This document shows positions 59,995 through 64,000 of a DNA stretch of 64,000 nt, in pieces. The stretch's first letter is position 1; each line of letters begins with the position of its first letter. The stretch is from Oxalobacteraceae bacterium (GTDB lineage Bacteria > Pseudomonadota > Gammaproteobacteria > Burkholderiales > Burkholderiaceae_D). The stretch spans positions 62,001 through 126,000 of the forward strand of contig JABTBR010000002.1 of assembly GCA_013284265.1 (NCBI GenBank). The letters run 5' to 3'. The notes below the pieces were generated by a model. The model was not told the origin of the DNA. It saw only the letters and a program-made list of their open reading frames with translations, and did not search any database. Made by a program: the position numbers and the translations under genes.

Positions 59995-62646
59995 TTATTC
60001 GGCCAGTGCCTTGCTCACCACTTCAAGTACGTCATTCGATAAGCGGCCATGCGCGGCCACTTTTTCCAGCGCCTGGCGCATCTGCGCCTTCAGCACCGGG
60101 GTGTAACGGCGCCAGCGGTCCATGCCGCGCGCAAAGCGGGCCGCCACCTGCGGATTGAGCGCGTCGAGCAGGATCACGTGCTCGGACCAGAACTCGTAGG
60201 CGCTGCCGTCCACGGCGTGGAACTGCGATGGATTGCCGCTGCTGAAATTGAACAGCAGGCTGCGCGCGCGGTTCGGGTTCTTCAGCGTGAAGGCGGGATG
60301 CGCCATCAGCTTGCGCACCGCCGCCAGATCGGTGGTCGGCGCGGCGGCCTGCATGGCGAACCATTTGTCGATCACCAGCGCTTCGTTGGCGAAGTCGTCG
60401 TAGAAGCGCTGCAGATAGCCGCTGGCGTCGCTGCCGCTGTGGATCAGCGCCACCAGTGCGGCGGCGCGGTCGGTCATATTGCCGGCCTGGTCGAACTGGC
60501 CCTGGGCCAGTGCCAGTTCAGCCGCCTGCGGCGCGATCAGCAAATACGACAGGCACAGGTTCTTCAGCGCGCGCTTGCCGGCCGACAGGGCGTCCGGGCT
60601 GTAGGCGCCGGGCGTCTGGTTGGCGTGGTACTGGGCCAGCAGTTCGGTTTTCAGCGCGGCGGCGATGGTGCGGCGCATGAACTGGCGCGCCGCGTGGATC
60701 GCGTGCGGATCGACCACGTCCATCCGCTCGGCGATGATGGTTTCCGATGGCAGGATCAGCGCCAGTTCGCGGAAGGCCGGGTCCAGCGTCTCGTCGCTCA
60801 GCAGGCTGCGCTGGGCTTCGATGAAGGTCTGGTCCAGCGTCAGCTCGCGCCCGGCGGCAACGGCGGCCGTCAGCTTGAGCAGGCGTTCCATGGCCAGGCG
60901 CTGGCCAGCTTCCCAGCGGTTCACCGGATCGCTGTCGTGGCTGAACAGGTGCAGCAGTTCGGCGTCGCTGTAGCCGTATTCCAGAATGACGGGGGCGGAG
61001 AAGTCGCGCAGGATCGACGGCGTCGGCTGCTCGTTCACATCGACGAAGCGGAAGGTCTGCTTGGCCTTGGTCAGTTCCAGCACCACGGTGTTGGTGGCGG
61101 CCGCTTTGCTGGTGTCCAGCTTCAGTGCCAGGTCCTGGCCTTCCGCGCCCAGCAGGCCGACGGCCACCGGAATATGGAAGGGCAGCTTGTTGTCCTGTCC
61201 CGCCGAGGCGGGGCAGCGCTGGCTCAGCGTGATGTCGTAGGTGCGCGCGGTGGCGTTGTACCGGGTCTCGGCCGTGACGATGGGCGTGCCGGCCTGGCTG
61301 TACCAGCGCTCGAACTGGTCCAGGTTGCGGCCATTGGCGTCGGCCATGGCGGCGCGGAAGTCGTCGCATTCCACCGCCTGTCCGTCGTGGCGGGTGAAGT
61401 ACAGATCCATGCCCTTGCGGAAGCCGTCGCGGCCCACCAGGGTCTGGTACATGCGCACGACTTCGGCGCCCTTCTCGTACACGGTGACGGTGTAGAAGTT
61501 GTTGATCTCGACGAAGGAGTCGGGACGCACCGGGTGCGACATCGGTCCCGCGTCTTCCGGGAACTGGGCCTGGCGCAGGGTGCGCACCTGGTCGATGCGG
61601 GTCACGGCGCGGCCGGTGTCGGTGCCTATCATGTCGGCCGAGAATTCCTGGTCGCGGAATACGGTCAGGCCTTCCTTGAGCGACAGCTGGAACCAGTCGC
61701 GGCAGGTGACGCGGTTGCCGGTCCAGTTGTGGAAGTATTCGTGGCCAACCACGGCCTCGATGCCGGCGTAGTCGATATCGGTGGCCACGCGCGAATTGGC
61801 CAGCACGAACTTGGTGTTGAAGATGTTCAGGCCCTTGTTTTCCATCGCGCCCATATTGAAGTCGCCCACGGCGACGATCATGAAGCGGTCCAGATCCAGT
61901 TCCAGGCCGAAGCGCTCTTCATCCCAGCGGATGGAGTTCTTCAGCGACTGCATCGCGTAGTCGGTCTTGTCGAGGTTGCCCTCTTCCACCCACACCTGCA
62001 GCAGCACTTCGCGGCCGGACTGCAGCGTGTAGCGCTCTTCCTGGCACACCAGGCGCGCGGCCACCAGCGCAAACAGATAGGACGGCTTCTTGAACGGGTC
62101 TTCCCACTTGGCGTAGTGGCGGCCGTCGGGCAGCTCGCCCTCTTCGATCAAATTGCCGTTAGACAACAAGACCGGATACAGTTCCTTGTTGGCGCGCAGC
62201 ATCACCGTGTACTTGGCCATCACGTCCGGACGGTCCGGGAAGAAGGTGATGCGGCGGAAGCCTTCGGCCTCGCACTGGGTGAAGAAGTTGCCGTTGGACA
62301 CATAAAGTCCCGACAGCGTGGTGTTCTTCACGGGCGCGGTCAGCGTCTCGATTTCCAGCACCACATCGACCGGTGCCTTGGGAATGGTCAGGCTGGAGGC
62401 GCTCAGCAGGTACTGGCCCGGCTGCAGCAGCTGGCCGTTCATGCGCAGCTGCACCAGCTCGATTTCCTCGCCATGGAGCACGATATCGCGGCTTTTACTG
62501 GCGGGATTGCGGTGCATAACGATGCGATTGGCGACGATGGTGCGGGCAGGGTCCAGGTCGAAACCCAGTTCTACCGTGTCAACCAGATAGCTCGGCGGGC
62601 GGTAATCTTTGCGGAAGATGGTCTGAGGGCTGCTGTCTGTGCGCAT
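59995..62646 (-). CDS. pepN: Aminopeptidase N
   Basis: 883 residues, a usual length for M1 aminopeptidase N. The exopeptidase motif 'MGAMENKGLN' and the zinc site 'HEYFHNWTGNR' with the third ligand Glu in 'LKEGLTVFRDQEFS' are intact. C-terminal domains (about 450-880) match the PepN fold. It removes N-terminal amino acids from peptides in the cytoplasm. The start at 62646 gives the conserved N-terminus ('IFRKDYRPPSYLVDTVEL'). Confidence 0.96.
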   Translation of the reverse strand: MRTDSSPQTIFRKDYRPPSYLVDTVELGFDLDPARTIVANRIVMHRNPASKSRDIVLHGEEIELVQLRMNGQLLQPGQYLLSASSLTIPKAPVDVVLEIETLTAPVKNTTLSGLYVSNGNFFTQCEAEGFRRITFFPDRPDVMAKYTVMLRANKELYPVLLSNGNLIEEGELPDGRHYAKWEDPFKKPSYLFALVAARLVCQEERYTLQSGREVLLQVWVEEGNLDKTDYAMQSLKNSIRWDEERFGLELDLDRFMIVAVGDFNMGAMENKGLNIFNTKFVLANSRVATDIDYAGIEAVVGHEYFHNWTGNRVTCRDWFQLSLKEGLTVFRDQEFSADMIGTDTGRAVTRIDQVRTLRQAQFPEDAGPMSHPVRPDSFVEINNFYTVTVYEKGAEVVRMYQTLVGRDGFRKGMDLYFTRHDGQAVECDDFRAAMADANGRNLDQFERWYSQAGTPIVTAETRYNATARTYDITLSQRCPASAGQDNKLPFHIPVAVGLLGAEGQDLALKLDTSKAAATNTVVLELTKAKQTFRFVDVNEQPTPSILRDFSAPVILEYGYSDAELLHLFSHDSDPVNRWEAGQRLAMERLLKLTAAVAAGRELTLDQTFIEAQRSLLSDETLDPAFRELALILPSETIIAERMDVVDPHAIHAARQFMRRTIAAALKTELLAQYHANQTPGAYSPDALSAGKRALKNLCLSYLLIAPQAAELALAQGQFDQAGNMTDRAAALVALIHSGSDASGYLQRFYDDFANEALVIDKWFAMQAAAPTTDLAAVRKLMAHPAFTLKNPNRARSLLFNFSSGNPSQFHAVDGSAYEFWSEHVILLDALNPQVAARFARGMDRWRRYTPVLKAQMRQALEKVAAHGRLSNDVLEVVSKALAE

Positions 62647-62875
62647 GGGGGATATGGTGAGGACGTAGACGAAGAGCTATTTTACCAATACCAGCGCCGC
62701 CTGACCGCCGTTTTGCCGCATACCGGCAATTTTTACTGCTTCATTGCCAGTTTCCCGGGCGCCGTAACAATCTGTAATAATCAAACGTCCCCTTATCGGC
62801 GGGTCTACACTAGATATTTATAAGCAAGATATGTGCAATATCCTTGCAACATAGCTTCCCTGCAGGAGAAAAACC

Positions 62876-63553
62876 ATGAAAATCCTCGCCATCGCCGTCA
62901 CCGCCGCCGCTTTACTGTTGAGTGGCTGCGCCACCACGATCCGCAGCAACGTCACCGCGTTTAACGAGTGGCCAACCGACCTGCCGGACAAATCCTATGT
63001 CTACGCCGCGCCCGCCCCGGCCGACGATACGCTGGAATACCGCAGCTATCAGGCGCTGGTGGACAAGGAACTGGCGCGGCTGGGCTTTAGCAAAGCGTCC
63101 GGCGCCGATCAGGCCAGGCTGCGCGTGGCCATGAACTTCAGCACCACCGACCATCCGGCGCGGGTGCTGCTGGCCAGCGATCCCTTCTGGCCGGGGCCGA
63201 ACTACTGGGGCATGCCGGGCTACCGCCGCTATTCGCGCTTCGGCTACAGCCCCTTCTTCTACGACCCGCTGCGCTACAGCCAGCTGGAAGTGGAAGAGCG
63301 CGTCGTGCATAACTACGAACGCAAGCTGCACGTGACCATCAACGCGGCCACCGGCAAGAAGCTGTTCGACGTCACCGTGGTCAACACCAGCCGCGTACAG
63401 GCCACGCCGCAGGTCATGCCCGCGCTGGTGCAGAGCGCCTTTGCCGGCTTCCCCGGCAAGAACGGCGTGCCCTACCGGGTCGACCTGAAGATCGATCCGG
63501 CCGTCAGTGAGCAGGAAGCCGAGCTGGTGGTGCCGGCTGGCGGCAAGGGCTGA
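62876..63553 (+). CDS. DUF4136 lipoprotein
   Basis: 225 residues with a lipoprotein signal ('MKILAIAVTAAALLLSGCA', lipobox LSGC). The mature part matches DUF4136: 'YVYAAPAPADDTLEYRSYQA', 'SQLEVEERVVHNYERKLHV', and a Tyr/Gly/Pro-rich loop ('WPGPNYWGMPGYRRYSRFGY'). It is an outer-membrane or periplasmic lipoprotein of unknown function. AGGAG precedes the start. It is divergent from pepN across a 229-bp promoter region. Confidence 0.88.
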   Translation: MKILAIAVTAAALLLSGCATTIRSNVTAFNEWPTDLPDKSYVYAAPAPADDTLEYRSYQALVDKELARLGFSKASGADQARLRVAMNFSTTDHPARVLLASDPFWPGPNYWGMPGYRRYSRFGYSPFFYDPLRYSQLEVEERVVHNYERKLHVTINAATGKKLFDVTVVNTSRVQATPQVMPALVQSAFAGFPGKNGVPYRVDLKIDPAVSEQEAELVVPAGGKG

Positions 63554-63579
63554 TACGCAAGCTGAAATGCACAAGAGGA

Positions 63580-63593
63580 TTGATATAGATCAT
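63580..63593. promoter_or_regulatory. FNR/Anr-like box
   Basis: TTGATATAGATCAT matches TTGAT-N4-ATCAA at nine of ten positions. It lies 27 bases after the DUF4136 gene and 82 bases before the HigB start. If functional it would link the toxin-antitoxin genes to oxygen limitation, but it could be chance. Confidence 0.4.
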
Positions 63594-63674
63594 TGATCAA
63601 CGGCTCTGACCCACAATACTTAACTGACTCCCCTTGAGGGATCAATCACAGGGTATTTGTTGGAGCGGCAATCA

Positions 63675-63959
63675 ATGAGGATTCTGAACCGTGGAGTACT
63701 CGCAAATTTCTGCCGCAAACACCCAGACTGCCGAAAATGGATTTCTCATTGGATATCCGAAGTCGAAAGTAGTCGCTGGGAGAGCACCCACGATATTAAG
63801 CGACAATTTCGATCCGCTAGCTTGTTACCGGAAAAAATCGTAATCTTCAATGTGCGCGGCAATGAGTACCGGATAGAAACGCAAATATCATATGTTACTG
63901 GGGCTGTTCTCATTAAATGGTGCGGCACGCATGACCAGTACACAAAACGGATGCATTGA
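63675..63959 (+). CDS. higB: HigB-family type II toxin
   Basis: 94 residues from the ATG at 63675 (GGAG at 63662-63665; an upstream TTG is less likely). HigB features: 'FCRKHPDCRKWISHWISEVE', 'IVIFNVRGNEYRIETQISY', 'VLIKWCGTHDQYTK'. HigB is a ribosome-dependent mRNA interferase. Its stop lies 1 base before the next ATG, as is usual for higBA with the toxin first. Confidence 0.9.
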   Translation: MRILNRGVLANFCRKHPDCRKWISHWISEVESSRWESTHDIKRQFRSASLLPEKIVIFNVRGNEYRIETQISYVTGAVLIKWCGTHDQYTKRMH

Positions 63960-63960
63960 C

Positions 63961-64000
63961 ATGGAATATACAATCATCAATACCGAGCAAGCTCATCAAG
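63961..64000 (+). CDS. higA: Probable HigA antitoxin, cut by window end
   Basis: Only 13 codons are visible ('MEYTIINTEQAHQ'). The position one base after the higB stop and the start sequence agree with a HigA antitoxin, which has a helix-turn-helix further on. The assignment rests mainly on gene order. Confidence 0.65.
   Translation, partial: MEYTIINTEQAHQ

Overview
The window is high-GC DNA from a betaproteobacterium, most likely of the Oxalobacteraceae (Massilia/Duganella/Janthinobacterium group). This rests on gene content (many hybrid histidine kinases, PEP-CTERM proteins, RND and EmrAB-type pumps, HD-GYP proteins, a class 1 fructose-bisphosphatase and an alanyl aminopeptidase N) and on strong GC bias at third codon positions. 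The assignment is an inference; no 16S rRNA lies in the window.

Layout. 0-10 kb: signalling genes (a hybrid kinase cut by the left edge, a CHASE kinase with an HD-GYP regulator, a REC-kinase followed by a lone REC) mixed with two non-haem iron oxygenases and an OhrR/MarR regulator. 10-17 kb: a candidate small RNA, then a TetR-OMF-MFP-RND-GyrI efflux operon. 17-20 kb: a PsiF protein and a Tat-exported phospholipase C. 20.6-25 kb: an MFS-HlyD-OMF tripartite pump on the minus strand. 25-29 kb: small envelope/stress-type proteins and a Gln-rich coiled-coil protein. 29-35 kb: an orphan amino-acid binding protein, a 1252-residue MASE1 hybrid kinase and a convergent ANTAR regulator.

35-44 kb is the most unusual block. 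A textbook sigma-54 promoter with paired upstream inverted repeats drives two genes of unknown function. Next to them lie a sigma-54 activator with an FHA-like N-terminus and, converging on it, an operon of a membrane-anchored Ser/Thr kinase with TPRs followed by four divergent copies of one unknown small protein family. A secreted ricin-type lectin and a PEP-CTERM protein follow. My working model is kinase, then FHA-type activator, then sigma-54 output genes.

45-51 kb: a LuxR-type response regulator coupled to a hybrid kinase, small membrane proteins (one gene interrupted by a single amber codon), a PEP-CTERM metzincin protease, and an antitoxin with a decayed toxin. 51.2-58.7 kb: a 7.5-kb genomic island integrated in the 3' end of tRNA-Thr(CGT), bounded by a 23-bp direct repeat of the tRNA end. 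It carries a complete tyrosine recombinase and lower-GC cargo (FRG-domain protein, DUF4238 protein, membrane protein, unknowns) that looks like a defence or toxin cassette. 59-64 kb: core genes fbp and pepN, a DUF4136 lipoprotein, and a HigBA toxin-antitoxin pair cut by the right edge.

Three related intergenic palindromic repeats (near 2.8, 20.5 and 29.0 kb) sit after plus-strand genes. Positions and motifs were read by eye; family assignments come from recognising motifs, not from database searches.
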